DNA of 64,000 nucleotides from contig NZ_LGQW01000015.1 in assembly GCF_003116035.1 (NCBI RefSeq), positions 641,156-705,155 on the forward strand. The letters run 5' to 3'. This DNA comes from Azospirillum sp. TSH64 (lineage in GTDB: Bacteria; Pseudomonadota; Alphaproteobacteria; Azospirillales; Azospirillaceae). Made by a program: the position numbers and the translations under genes. This document shows, piece after piece, positions 28,709 to 39,673 of the stretch. Positions within the stretch are counted from its first letter, which is position 1. Each line of letters opens with the position of its first letter. Below the pieces are notes generated by a model. The model saw nothing but the letters and a program-made list of their open reading frames with translations. It did no database searches and was not told where the DNA came from.

Positions 28709-30160
28709 TTATTCGGCGGACTGCGCCACGGTCAGGCCCAGCCGCTTGGCCACGCCCTCGCCATAAGCGGGGTCGGCGGCCAGGAAATGGTTCAGCTGGC
28801 GCTGCTGGATGTTCAGCGGGGCGTTGCGCAGGCTGCCGGCGATGTTGTCCATCAGACGGTCCTGCGCTTGCCCGCCGATCAGGCGGAACAGGGCTCCTGC
28901 CTGGGCATAGTCGTCGTTGCCCTCGCGGTGGTCGTAGTGGGCGGCGTCGCCGCTGATGCGCAGCGGCGGCTCGCTCGCCACGCCGGTCTGGGTCGGACCG
29001 CCGAAGCTGTTCGGCTCGTAGTTCGGCCGGCCGCCGCCGTTGCCGTCGGTGCGCATGGCGCCGTCGCGCTGGTAGTTGTGGACCGGGCAGCCCTGCGGCT
29101 TGTTCACCGGGATAGTGGCATAGTTGCCGCCCAGCCGGTAGCGGTGGGCGTCCGCATAGGCGAACAGCCGGCCCTGCAGCATCTTGTCCGGGCTGAAGGA
29201 GATGCCGGGCACCACGCTGGCCGGGCTGAAGGCCGACTGCTCGGTCTCGGCGAAGAAATTCTCCGGGTTGCGGTTCAGCACCAGCTCGCCGATCTCGACC
29301 AGCGGGTAGTCGGCATGCGGCCACACCTTGGTCAGATCGAACGGGTTGATGCGGTAGGCGTCGGCCTCGACCTCCGGCATGATCTGCACCGACACGGTCC
29401 AGGCCGGGAAGTCGCCGTCCTCGATGGCGGCGTACAGGTCGCGGGTGGCGTGGTCGGGGTCGATGCCGCTCATGGTCTCCGCCTGCCCGGCGGTCAGGTT
29501 CTGGATGCCCTGGCGGGTCTTGAAGTGGTACTTGACCCAGAAGCGATCGTTGGCCGCATTGATCCACGAGAAGGTGTGGCTGCCGAAGCCGTCCATGTGG
29601 CGATAGCCGCGCGGGGTGCCGCGGTCGCTGAACAGGATGGTCAGCTGGTGCATCGTCTCCGGCGACAGCGAGAAGAAGTCCCACATCGCGATGGGGTCCT
29701 TCAGGTTGGTGGCCGGGTTGCGCTTCTGGGTGTGGATGAAGTCCGGGAACTTCAGCGGATCGCGCAGGAAGAAGACCGGCGTGTTGTTGCCGACCAGATC
29801 GTAATTGCCCTCTTCCGTATAGAACTTCACCGCGAAGCCGCGCGGGTCGCGGGCGGCATCGGCGGAGCCCTTCTCGCCGCCGACGGTGGAGAAGCGCAGG
29901 AAGACGCCCGTCTCCTTGCCCACGCCCGACAGGAAGGCGGCCTTGGTCCACGCCGTCACGTCGCGGGTGACGCGGAAGGTGCCGTAGGCGCCGGCGCCCT
30001 TGGCATGCACCACGCGCTCCGGAATGCGTTCGCGGTTGAAGTGGGCCAGCTTCTCGATCAGGTGGAAGTCCTGGAGCAGCAGCGGACCGCGCGGCCCGGC
30101 GCTCAGCGAATTCTGGTTGTCGGGAACGGACTGGCCGAAGCTGGTGGTCAGGGTGCTCAT
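28709..30160 (-). CDS. katA: Catalase, small-subunit heme type
   Basis: A 483-residue clade-3-like catalase. Landmarks: [20 protein letters not shown] with the distal catalytic histidine, [42 protein letters not shown] with the conserved asparagine, and [21 protein letters not shown] with the proximal heme-ligand tyrosine. It converts hydrogen peroxide to water and oxygen in the cytoplasm. ATG 30158-30160 is chosen because GAGGA lies 8 nt upstream; an ATG nine bases earlier overlaps that site. It diverges from oxyR with 121 bp between, so OxyR control is expected. Confidence 0.96.
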   Translation of the reverse strand: MSTLTTSFGQSVPDNQNSLSAGPRGPLLLQDFHLIEKLAHFNRERIPERVVHAKGAGAYGTFRVTRDVTAWTKAAFLSGVGKETGVFLRFSTVGGEKGSADAARDPRGFAVKFYTEEGNYDLVGNNTPVFFLRDPLKFPDFIHTQKRNPATNLKDPIAMWDFFSLSPETMHQLTILFSDRGTPRGYRHMDGFGSHTFSWINAANDRFWVKYHFKTRQGIQNLTAGQAETMSGIDPDHATRDLYAAIEDGDFPAWTVSVQIMPEVEADAYRINPFDLTKVWPHADYPLVEIGELVLNRNPENFFAETEQSAFSPASVVPGISFSPDKMLQGRLFAYADAHRYRLGGNYATIPVNKPQGCPVHNYQRDGAMRTDGNGGGRPNYEPNSFGGPTQTGVASEPPLRISGDAAHYDHREGNDDYAQAGALFRLIGGQAQDRLMDNIAGSLRNAPLNIQQRQLNHFLAADPAYGEGVAKRLGLTVAQSAE

Positions 30161-30268
30161 CCGGGTCATCCTCGTTGGGGCGGTGTTGCCTGAAGCGGCA
30201 TCATTGTCTCGCCCCTGGTTATCCGGCGTCTTGAACGATATATCCAAGACATAGAAGGAAATGCACCA

Positions 30269-30283
30269 ATAGGCATCGTCTAT
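30269..30283. promoter_or_regulatory. OxyR-type half operator overlapping the oxyR start
   Basis: ATAG at 30269-30272 and CTAT at 30280-30283 are separated by 7 bp, the spacing of one half of the OxyR recognition pattern. The CTAT overlaps the oxyR initiation codon, fitting autorepression. A further ATAG lies at 30251-30254, but a full four-box site is not present. Confidence 0.55.
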
Positions 30284-31253
30284 GAATGTCTCCGGCAATC
30301 TCTCCGGCCTGTCCCTGCGTGACCTGGAATATGTGGTCGCCGTCGCCGAGCTGCGCCATTTCGGCCGGGCCGCCGAACGCTGCGCCGTCAGCCAGCCGTC
30401 GCTGAGCGCCCAGATCCGCAAGCTGGAGGAACTGCTCGGCCTCTCCCTGTTCGAGCGGACCAGCCGCAAGGTCCTGCTGACCCCGCGCGGCGAGGCCATC
30501 GTCGCCCAGGCCCGCGTCGTGCTGGAGGAGGCGCGGCGCCTGCTGGCGCTGGCCGACGGGTCGGACGGGGCGCTGACCGGCCGGCTGCGGCTGGCGGCGA
30601 TCCACACGCTCGGCCCCTATCTGTTCCCGCATATCCTGCCGCAACTGCGCGACGCATGGCCCGACCTGACGCTGATTCTGTCGGAGGGCCGCACCGAAAC
30701 TCTGCTGGAGGAGGTGCGCGACGGCCGGCTCGACGCCGTGCTGCTGGCCCTGCCGGTGGACGGCGACGGGCTGGCCGCCGAAGCGCTGTTCTTCGAGCCT
30801 TTCCTGCTCGCCCACCCCGCCGGCCATCGCCTGTGCGGCGCTCCCCACCTGTCGCTGGGCGATCTCGATCCGGCGGAGCTGCTGCTGCTGGAGGAGGGGC
30901 ATTGCCTGCGCGATCAGGCGCTGGCCGCCTGCGGCCTCAGCGCGCGGGGCGGCGGCGTGCATGCGACCGGGCTGGAAACCCTGCGCCACATGGTGGCGGC
31001 CGGGGCGGGCTGCACGCTGATGCCGTTGCTGGCGACCAGGGGGGAGGAGGGCCGGACCGCGACCGTCGGCGGGCTGGTCGACTACCGCCCCTTCGACGGG
31101 GCATCCGCAGGCGGGCGGCCGCCCGGCCGCGACATCGGTCTGGTCTGGCGCAGCAGCGATCCGCGCGACCGCGGCCTGCGCGATTTGGCGGCCCTGCTGC
31201 GCCGCACTCTGCCGCCGGGCACGGAATCCGTTCTATCCCGAAGAGATGACTGA
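30282..31253 (+). CDS. oxyR: Hydrogen peroxide-sensing LysR regulator OxyR
   Basis: A 323-residue LysR protein with N-terminal helix-turn-helix ([40 protein letters not shown]). The peroxide switch is visible: [14 protein letters not shown] puts cysteines at 208 and 217, the exact nine-residue offset of Escherichia coli Cys199 and Cys208. Oxidation forms a disulfide and activates peroxide defence genes. It is divergent from the catalase gene, its probable main target here. The N-terminus has about 10 residues more than E. coli OxyR. Confidence 0.95.
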   Translation: MNVSGNLSGLSLRDLEYVVAVAELRHFGRAAERCAVSQPSLSAQIRKLEELLGLSLFERTSRKVLLTPRGEAIVAQARVVLEEARRLLALADGSDGALTGRLRLAAIHTLGPYLFPHILPQLRDAWPDLTLILSEGRTETLLEEVRDGRLDAVLLALPVDGDGLAAEALFFEPFLLAHPAGHRLCGAPHLSLGDLDPAELLLLEEGHCLRDQALAACGLSARGGGVHATGLETLRHMVAAGAGCTLMPLLATRGEEGRTATVGGLVDYRPFDGASAGGRPPGRDIGLVWRSSDPRDRGLRDLAALLRRTLPPGTESVLSRRDD

Positions 31254-31361
31254 GGCCGGAAGGAACAAGCGCCCATCGGCTGGGTTGAAGGCTCGGCCCG
31301 CGCCTCTCACTGTCCAGTGACGCGGGAATGACTTTCGATCCAGGCGGAGAAACGGGCGATC

Positions 31362-33728
<2,367 letters not shown>

Positions 33729-33745
33729 CCCATCGCCTTGTTTCC

Positions 33746-33770
33746 CCCTCTCCTTGCAAGGGAGAGGGGG
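33746..33770. repeat. Single palindrome of the CCCTCTCC family after glgX
   Basis: CCCCCTCTCC and GGAGAGGGGG arms with a short TTGCAAG-type loop lie 18 bp after the glgX stop. It is a single unit of the palindrome family found as pairs elsewhere in the window and may end or stabilise the glgX mRNA. Confidence 0.7.
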
Positions 33771-33795
33771 CCTCCCGGACCCCGGACAGCCCGCC

Positions 33796-34866
33796 ATGAA
33801 ACTCTACGAATGCCAGAACTGCCACCAGCCTCTCTATTTCGAGAACACGCTGTGCGAGCGCTGCGGCTACCGGCTCGGCTATCTGCCGGATGTCGGAACC
33901 CTGTCGGCCATCGACCCCACCGACCATGACGGGGTGTGGAGTGCGCTCGCCACCAGCGAACCGCTCTACAAATTCTGTGCAAACGCCGAACTGGACGCCT
34001 GCAACTGGATGCTGCCGGCCGATTCGGCCGACACCCACTGCGCCGCCTGCCGGCACAATCACATCATCCCCGACCTGTCCGACACCGACAACCTGACGCG
34101 CTGGCGCAAGCTGGAACTGGCCAAGCACCACCTGTTCTACACCCTGACCAACCTGAAGCTGCCCTTGCAGACCCGGATCGAGAATCCGGAAGAGGGGCTG
34201 GCCTTCGACTTCCTGTCCGACACGGTGGCCCCCGACGGCACGGTGACGCCGGTGCTGACCGGCCATGCCAACGGCCTGATCACCATCAATGTCGCCGAGG
34301 CCGACGACGCCGAGCGCGAGAAGCGCCGCACCGACATGGGCGAGCCCTACCGCACTCTGCTCGGCCATTTCCGGCACGAGATCGGCCATTACATCTGGGA
34401 CCGTCTGGTGCGCGACGACCCGGCGCTGCTGGAGCGGTTCCGCGCCCTGTTCGGCGACGAGCGGGAGGATTACGGCGAGGCGCTGAAGCGCCATTACGCC
34501 AACGGCGCGCCGGCCGACTGGCAGGCCAACTTCGTCAGCACCTATGCCACCGCCCACCCGTGGGAGGATTTTGCCGAGACCTGGGCGCACTACCTGCACA
34601 TCGTCGACACGCTGGAGACCGCCCGCGCCTTCGGCCTGAAGATCCGGCCGCGCATCACCGAAGGGGCCGAACTGGAGGCGGAGGTCGACTTCAACCCGCA
34701 CCGGGCCCGGCGGATCGAGGATCTGATCGAACCCTGGCTGCCGCTGACCTATGCGGTGAACAGCCTGAACCGCAGCATGGGCCAGCCGGACCTCTATCCC
34801 TTCATCCTGTCGCCCGCGGTGATCGAGAAGCTGGGCTTCATGAACGGGATGGTGCGGGGGCTGTAA
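33796..34866 (+). CDS. Putative zinc-binding metallopeptidase (Peptidase_Mx family)
   Basis: The 356-residue product opens with two zinc-ribbon-like pairs, CQNCHQPLYFENTLCERCGYRLGYLP, followed later by a third Cys pair in CAACRHNH, and holds the metalloprotease motif HFRHEIGHYIWDRLV (HExxH). A further EDFAETWAHYLHIVDTLETA supplies a probable third ligand. This combination is the Peptidase_Mx (DUF2248-like) family, often found singly in proteobacteria. ATG 33796 follows the glgX palindrome; an operon with glgX is possible. No signal peptide, so the cytoplasm is the likely site; the substrate is unknown. Confidence 0.88.
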   Translation: MKLYECQNCHQPLYFENTLCERCGYRLGYLPDVGTLSAIDPTDHDGVWSALATSEPLYKFCANAELDACNWMLPADSADTHCAACRHNHIIPDLSDTDNLTRWRKLELAKHHLFYTLTNLKLPLQTRIENPEEGLAFDFLSDTVAPDGTVTPVLTGHANGLITINVAEADDAEREKRRTDMGEPYRTLLGHFRHEIGHYIWDRLVRDDPALLERFRALFGDEREDYGEALKRHYANGAPADWQANFVSTYATAHPWEDFAETWAHYLHIVDTLETARAFGLKIRPRITEGAELEAEVDFNPHRARRIEDLIEPWLPLTYAVNSLNRSMGQPDLYPFILSPAVIEKLGFMNGMVRGL

Positions 34867-34880
34867 CGGACGCCGGCTCC

Positions 34881-36572
34881 CTAACCCTGCGCCCCCATCA
34901 CCGACCGAAGCCAGCGCACCGCGCGGTTGCGCCCGTCGCGCTTCGCCTTGTAAAGCGCGGCGTCGGCGTGGCGCATCACCGTCGCCATGTCGCGGTCGTC
35001 CTCCGGCCACGAGGCGATGCCGATGGAGCAGCCGACCCTGATCCGCTCGCCGTTGAACGACACCGGCTCGTTGACGGCGGCGATGATCCGGGCGGCCAGC
35101 TCCGTGGTGTCCGGGGCCGGCCGGCCGGCGCGGCGGGGAAGCACGGCGGCGAACTCGTCGCCGCCCAGCCGGGCGACCACGTCGTCGTCGCGGAAGATGC
35201 TGGCCAGCCGGCCGCCGATCTGGCGCAGCACGACATCGCCGGCATCGTGGCCCAGCCGGTCGTTCACCGGCTTGAAACCGTCGAGATCGATGTACATCAC
35301 CGTCGCCGAACCGCCGCCGGTGCCGGTGGAGGCCTCGACATACTGCTCGAAATAGCGCCGGTTCGGCAGAGCCGTCAGCCGGTCCTCGTAGGCGATGTCC
35401 TCCAGCCGCATCAGCGCGGCATCCTTGTTGGTCAGGCTGTCGATCATGTCGCGCAGCGCCGCCGAAAGCCGGCGGATCTCCGCCGCACCGCCGACATCGG
35501 GGATGGCGACGCCGCGCTCGCCCTTGCCGATCTGCTCGGCGGCATCGGCGATGGCACCCAGCGGCCGGGCGATGCGGCCGGCGGCGATCCAGCCGATCCC
35601 GCTGAACAGCAGGGCCAGCAGCGCGCCCGACCCGATGATCATCGCCCGCAGGCGGTCGGTCTCGGCATTGACGATGTCGGCCGGCTGGCTGGCGACGACG
35701 GTCCAGCCCAGCCCGGCGTAATCGTGCAGCCCCCTACCATGGGCGACGCCGGTCACATAGGTGATGCCGTCGGGCCAGACCTCGCTGCGCCAGCCGTCGC
35801 GCTGCCTGGAGGTCAGCGTCGCCACCGGTAGGGGCTTGCCGACGGCCGAATCGGGCCCGATCAGCACGGTTCCGTCGGCCGACAGGATGTAGAGCGTCAG
35901 CCCCTTATGGTCGGCGAGCGGCTCGACCAGCTGACGGATCAGGGCATGCGCCCACTCCCAGCTGTAATGGGTCGCCAGCACGCCCACGGTGCTGCCGTCC
36001 GCCTTCTGAAGCGGGGCGGACACATCGACGAATTTCGGCGTCTCGCCTTCCAGGTAAGGCACCTTGCCGCGCAGAGCCACCGCCTCGTGCACGTCGCCGA
36101 CATAGAGACCCTTCATGCCTTCCTGGTGGACCGGCCGGGTGGAAATGTCGGCCCCCATCAGCAACCCGTTGGACGCGGCGACCACCCGTCCGTTCACATC
36201 GGTCATGCCGATCCAGGCGATGGTCGGGTCGCGGCGCTTCAGCTCGTCGATGGTCGATTGCGCCACCGCCGGGTCCTTCAGCGCGTCGATGCGCGACAGC
36301 GCGGCGATCTGGTTGGCGCGCGCCCACATGGTCGAATCGAGCTGCCGGGCCAGCGACTGCGCCAGCCCGGTCATCGAGTTGCCGACCTCCTTCGCCAGCG
36401 CATCCGCCGCACCGTTGCCGACCACCAGCCCCTTCACCAGCGTCGAGCCGAGCAGCAGGACGGCCACGGTGACCGCAACGGTCGTTCGCAGGCCGATGGC
36501 GCGTCCCGGCTTGCGGGCCGGTCTGCTGCTCTCTCCGGCAGCGCTGGCGCTCGGCTGTCCAATGGCCGTCAT
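34881..36572 (-). CDS. Diguanylate cyclase with periplasmic Cache sensor
   Basis: A 563-residue sensor. Membrane segments near residues 29-50 and about 305-328 enclose a double-Cache periplasmic domain (WIGMTDVNGRVVAASNGLLMGADISTRPVHQEGMKGLYVGDVHEA). A HAMP-like segment and a coiled stretch lead to the GGDEF domain; the active motif is residues 470-474 (GGDEF), and RDDD five residues upstream is an intact inhibitory I-site. The enzyme should make cyclic di-GMP from GTP with product feedback. It converges with the metallopeptidase gene. The first 28 residues are hydrophilic and Ser/Arg rich. Confidence 0.95.
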   Translation of the reverse strand: MTAIGQPSASAAGESSRPARKPGRAIGLRTTVAVTVAVLLLGSTLVKGLVVGNGAADALAKEVGNSMTGLAQSLARQLDSTMWARANQIAALSRIDALKDPAVAQSTIDELKRRDPTIAWIGMTDVNGRVVAASNGLLMGADISTRPVHQEGMKGLYVGDVHEAVALRGKVPYLEGETPKFVDVSAPLQKADGSTVGVLATHYSWEWAHALIRQLVEPLADHKGLTLYILSADGTVLIGPDSAVGKPLPVATLTSRQRDGWRSEVWPDGITYVTGVAHGRGLHDYAGLGWTVVASQPADIVNAETDRLRAMIIGSGALLALLFSGIGWIAAGRIARPLGAIADAAEQIGKGERGVAIPDVGGAAEIRRLSAALRDMIDSLTNKDAALMRLEDIAYEDRLTALPNRRYFEQYVEASTGTGGGSATVMYIDLDGFKPVNDRLGHDAGDVVLRQIGGRLASIFRDDDVVARLGGDEFAAVLPRRAGRPAPDTTELAARIIAAVNEPVSFNGERIRVGCSIGIASWPEDDRDMATVMRHADAALYKAKRDGRNRAVRWLRSVMGAQG

Positions 36573-36780
36573 CGTGGCATGATCCTTTCGGGCGATCTCG
36601 GCCCAGGCCGGATGAGGAACGGTCTGTAGCGACGCTCTATCATCCCAGCCCTTTATAAAGGGTCAAGCGGAACCATGACTTTGCTGTGCAATCTGCGGGC
36701 GTATCCGGTCGCGCTGCGGACCCGTTTCGAGCGCATGGCGATCAAAAAAGTTCGCAAAGCTGACTTTCAGCATATTGCGT

Positions 36781-36910
36781 AAAAAGGAAAAGGCCGCTAG
36801 CAATACAGCCGCGGCCCGAGTTTAGGGAGGAAACGCCTGAAAGGCGATAGAAACAACAAATAATGCTGCGTCGCCGAAAATCCAGCCCGATGAGGCTGGA
36901 TTTTTCGTTT
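36781..36910 (-). ncRNA. Candidate small RNA with anti-Shine-Dalgarno motif
   Basis: Read on the minus strand, a hairpin (AAAATCCAGCC/GGCTGGATTTT), an open stretch, a small CGCCT/AGGCG hairpin and then an unpaired GTTTCCTCCCTAAAC lead into a stem GGCCGC/GCGGCC followed by TTTTCCTTTTT. The last unit has the form of a Rho-independent terminator. An exposed CCTCCC next to a terminator hairpin is a feature of several alphaproteobacterial regulatory RNAs that block ribosome binding sites. There is no start codon-led gene here. Strand and exact 5' end are not certain; a TTGACG box near 36960 could be a -35 element. Confidence 0.45.
36877..36905 (+). terminator. Strong intrinsic-terminator-like hairpin
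   Basis: AAAATCCAGCC at 36877-36887 pairs with GGCTGGATTTTT at 36894-36905 around a 6-nt loop. On the plus strand this is a canonical terminator or attenuator placed 120 bp before the TRAP receptor gene; on the minus strand the A-run also gives a T-run, so it can act both ways. Confidence 0.65.
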
Positions 36911-37027
36911 GCGCCGCAAGAATCTTCCTCCAAACCACGCCGCCCCGTCAATGGAGGGATTCCCCGAAGGGTTGGTTGCGCTATCATGGTGGCCCAACGA
37001 ACCATAAGATCGGGAAGAGTCCTCATC

Positions 37028-38134
37028 ATGAAACGGCGTGCGTTTCTCACCAGCGCCGGCGTCGGCCTTGCCGCCGCCGGGACCGCCGGGACTGTCGCGG
37101 CTCCGGCCATCGCGCAATCCTCCCAGCCCGAAATCAAGTGGCGCATGGCGTCGAGCTATCCCAAGAGCCTCGACACCATCTATGGCGCGGCCGAATTCAT
37201 CGCCAAGCGGGTGTCCGACGCCACCGACGGCAAGTTCCAGATCCGCACCTTCGCGGCCGGTGAGATCGTGCCGGCGTTGCAGGTGCTGGACGCCGTGCAG
37301 AACGGCACGGTCGAGTGCGGCCAGTCGGCGGCCTATTTCTATGTCGGCAAGGATCCGACCTTCTGCTTCGACACCGCCATGCCCTTCGGCCTGAACACCC
37401 GCCAGCACATCGCCTGGATGATGCATGGCGGCGGGCTGGAGCTGATGCGGGAGGTGTTCAAGGATTACAACATCCACCACATCCCCGCCGGCAACACCGG
37501 CGCCCAGATGGGCGGCTGGTTCCGCAAGGAGATCAAGAGCCTGGACGACCTGAAGGGCCTGAAGATGCGCATCGGCGGTCTGGTCGGCCAGATCCTGACG
37601 CCCTTCGGCCTCGTGCCCCAGCAACTCGGCGGCGGCGACATCTATCCGGCGCTGGAACGCGGCACCATCGACGCGGCGGAGTTCGTCGGTCCCTATGACG
37701 ACGAGAAGCTCGGCTTCCACAAGGTCGCCAAATACTACTACTACCCCGGCTGGTGGGAAGGCTCGGCCCAGATCCCGCTGATGTTCAACATGCAGGCCTG
37801 GGAACAGCTGCCGAAATCCTACCAGACCATCCTGGAGCAGGCCTGCTGGGAGGCGAACAGCTGGATGATCGCCAAGTATGACACGCTGAACGCCGCGGCG
37901 CTGAAGCGTCTGGTCGGTGCCGGCGCCATCCTGCGTCCCTTCCCGCGCGACATGATGCAGGCCTGCGAGAAGGCGGCGTTCGAATTCTACGACAAGCTGG
38001 CCGCCAGCAATCCCCGCTTCAAGAAGGTCTATGACGGCTGGAAGCCGTTCCTGGAGCAGGAGCGCCTGTGGTTCCGCGTCGCCGAGAACGGCTTCGACAG
38101 CTTCGTCTACAGCCAGGCGGCGCAGCAGCGCTGA
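37028..38134 (+). CDS. TRAP transporter solute receptor (DctP/TakP type)
   Basis: A 368-residue periplasmic receptor. The signal MKRRAFLTSAGVGLAAAG has a twin-arginine RRAFL motif, common in TakP-like receptors, with cleavage near AIA/QS. Mature landmarks: WRMASSYPKSLDTIYGAAEFIAKRVSDATDGKFQIRTFAAGEI, GGWFRKEIKSLDDLKGLKMRIGGLVGQILTPFGLVPQQLGGGDIYPALERGTIDAAEFVGPYDDEKLGF. TakP-like members bind 2-oxo acids. No DctQ or DctM membrane gene lies next to it, so it must share a membrane unit coded elsewhere or have lost it. ATG 37028-37030 is the start giving a normal signal. Confidence 0.93.
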   Translation: MKRRAFLTSAGVGLAAAGTAGTVAAPAIAQSSQPEIKWRMASSYPKSLDTIYGAAEFIAKRVSDATDGKFQIRTFAAGEIVPALQVLDAVQNGTVECGQSAAYFYVGKDPTFCFDTAMPFGLNTRQHIAWMMHGGGLELMREVFKDYNIHHIPAGNTGAQMGGWFRKEIKSLDDLKGLKMRIGGLVGQILTPFGLVPQQLGGGDIYPALERGTIDAAEFVGPYDDEKLGFHKVAKYYYYPGWWEGSAQIPLMFNMQAWEQLPKSYQTILEQACWEANSWMIAKYDTLNAAALKRLVGAGAILRPFPRDMMQACEKAAFEFYDKLAASNPRFKKVYDGWKPFLEQERLWFRVAENGFDSFVYSQAAQQR

Positions 38135-38139
38135 CCGCA

Positions 38140-38231
38140 TTGCCCGAAGGCGCCGGCCACCGGTCGGTACCTTCGGGCAACGATATGAAGGCAGGGGCGG
38201 GTCGCCTGCGGCGATTCGCCCCTGCCTTCAT
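38140..38231. repeat. Two tandem long hairpins after the TRAP receptor gene
   Basis: The first has perfect 11-bp arms TTGCCCGAAGG (38140-38150) and CCTTCGGGCAA (38170-38180) with a paired interior; the second has perfect 15-bp arms ATGAAGGCAGGGGCG (38185-38199) and its complement (38217-38231), again with a small inner stem. They start 6 bp after the receptor stop. Lack of a T-run argues for mRNA 3'-end stabilisation or Rho-dependent ending rather than a plain terminator. Confidence 0.8.
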
Positions 38232-38496
38232 GGCAAACACTGATTTTCACGCCGCCGTATGTCCGCTATCTCGATCATCGGTCTTCTCAATCGCACGCGG
38301 ATGGAGCACACTGCCGGTCTAAGCGTGGGCATCGCCTTCGCATTTGCACAAAAAATCGGCAAACTGTTGAATTGATCAAGACATAGTCATTCCTCTTGTC
38401 TATTTTCTTAAACGCGTGTTACCGTCAGGGCCACAAAGACGGACCGGGCCGGGGTGGCGTACCCGGCCGCAGGTCGCCTGTGACGGGAGCGGACGG
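38232..38496. other. AT-richer promoter region of the ATPase-receptor pair
   Basis: No gene. The part from about 38330 to 38430 is distinctly AT-richer than its surroundings (TTGAATTGATCAAGACATAG and TCTTGTCTATTTTCTTAAAC stretches), a plausible promoter/regulator region for the plus-strand genes that follow. No confident -35/-10 pair can be named. Confidence 0.4.
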
Positions 38497-39606
38497 ATGG
38501 ACGGCGGGATGATCGCGACGACAGATACCCTGGTGCGCTTCACCGGGGTGCAGAAGACCTACGATGGCGAGCATCTCGTGGTGAAAAGCCTCGATCTCGA
38601 CATCCGCAAGGGCGAGTTCCTGACGCTGCTCGGGCCGTCGGGGTCGGGCAAGACCACCACGCTGATGATGCTGGCCGGGTTCGAGGTGCCGACCCATGGC
38701 GACATCTTCATCGGCGACCGGCCGATCAAGAACGTGCCGCCGCACAAGCGCGACATCGGCATGGTCTTCCAGAACTACGCCCTGTTTCCCCACCTGACCA
38801 TCGAGGAAAACGTCGCCTTTCCGCTGTCGGTCCGCGGCATTTCCAAGGCGGAAACCAAGGACCGGGTTCGGGCCGCGCTCGACATGATCAAGCTCGGCAA
38901 CCTCGCCGGCCGCCGTCCCGGCCAGCTGTCGGGCGGCCAGCAGCAGCGCGTGGCGCTCGCCCGCGCCCTGGTCTTCAACCCGGCGCTTGTGCTGATGGAC
39001 GAGCCGCTGGGTGCCTTGGACAAGCGCCTGCGCGAGCATATGCAGCTGGAGATCAAGCGCCTGCACGAGACGATGGGCCTGACCGTCGTCTACGTCACCC
39101 ACGACCAGGGCGAGGCGCTGACGATGTCCGACCGCATCGCGGTCTTCAACGACGGCATCGTCCAGCAGATCGACCGGCCGGATGCGCTGTACGAGCGGCC
39201 GGTGAACAGCTTCGTCGCCAACTTCATCGGCGAGAACAATGTTCTGAGCGGGGTTGTCGAAAATATCGAACAGGGCTGGGCGCGGGTCGCGCTGGATGCC
39301 GGCGGTTCGGTGGTGGCGCAGGCGGTGAACATCGGCGGCGCCGGCAACCGCACCTCGCTGTCGCTCCGCCCGGAACGCGTGGCGATCGAGACCGGCGACA
39401 GCGGCGACAGCACGATGAACCGTCTGCCGGCGACGCTGACCGACCTGATCTATCTCGGCGACCACACGCTGGCGGTGCTGAGCACCCCGGCCAACCCGGA
39501 ATTCATGGTCAAGCTGCCGGCCGGCTCCTATGCCGGCCTGGCGCCGGGCCAGGACGTCTACATCGCTTTCCGCCCGGAGGACTGCCGGGCGCTCGATCCG
39601 GTCTGA
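38497..39606 (+). CDS. ABC transporter ATP-binding protein, polyamine/opine type (PotA-like), copy 1
   Basis: A 369-residue ATPase with Walker [10 protein letters not shown], signature [16 protein letters not shown], Walker [23 protein letters not shown] and a C-terminal TOBE-like regulatory domain ([11 protein letters not shown] ... [13 protein letters not shown]), as in PotA-type importers. ATG 38497 is used; a second ATG 12 bp later is possible. It is followed at once by a receptor gene but by no permease genes, which is unusual; the nearest suitable permeases are at 44.4-46.2 kb with their own ATPase and receptor. Confidence 0.92.
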   Translation: MDGGMIATTDTLVRFTGVQKTYDGEHLVVKSLDLDIRKGEFLTLLGPSGSGKTTTLMMLAGFEVPTHGDIFIGDRPIKNVPPHKRDIGMVFQNYALFPHLTIEENVAFPLSVRGISKAETKDRVRAALDMIKLGNLAGRRPGQLSGGQQQRVALARALVFNPALVLMDEPLGALDKRLREHMQLEIKRLHETMGLTVVYVTHDQGEALTMSDRIAVFNDGIVQQIDRPDALYERPVNSFVANFIGENNVLSGVVENIEQGWARVALDAGGSVVAQAVNIGGAGNRTSLSLRPERVAIETGDSGDSTMNRLPATLTDLIYLGDHTLAVLSTPANPEFMVKLPAGSYAGLAPGQDVYIAFRPEDCRALDPV

Positions 39607-39673
39607 GGACGTGGTTCCTCAGCACCAGGGTGCCTTCCAGCAACAACAACCACGACGAATAAGGACGGGGATC

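Larger units (their letters stand above)
36573..37027. other. 455-bp intergenic region with candidate small RNA
   Basis: Between the divergent cyclase and TRAP receptor genes. The first 200 bp show nothing clear. From 36781 to 36905 lie three hairpins, two of them with the shape of intrinsic terminators pointing in opposite directions, described separately. The last 120 bp before the TRAP receptor gene carry no obvious operator. Confidence 0.6.
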
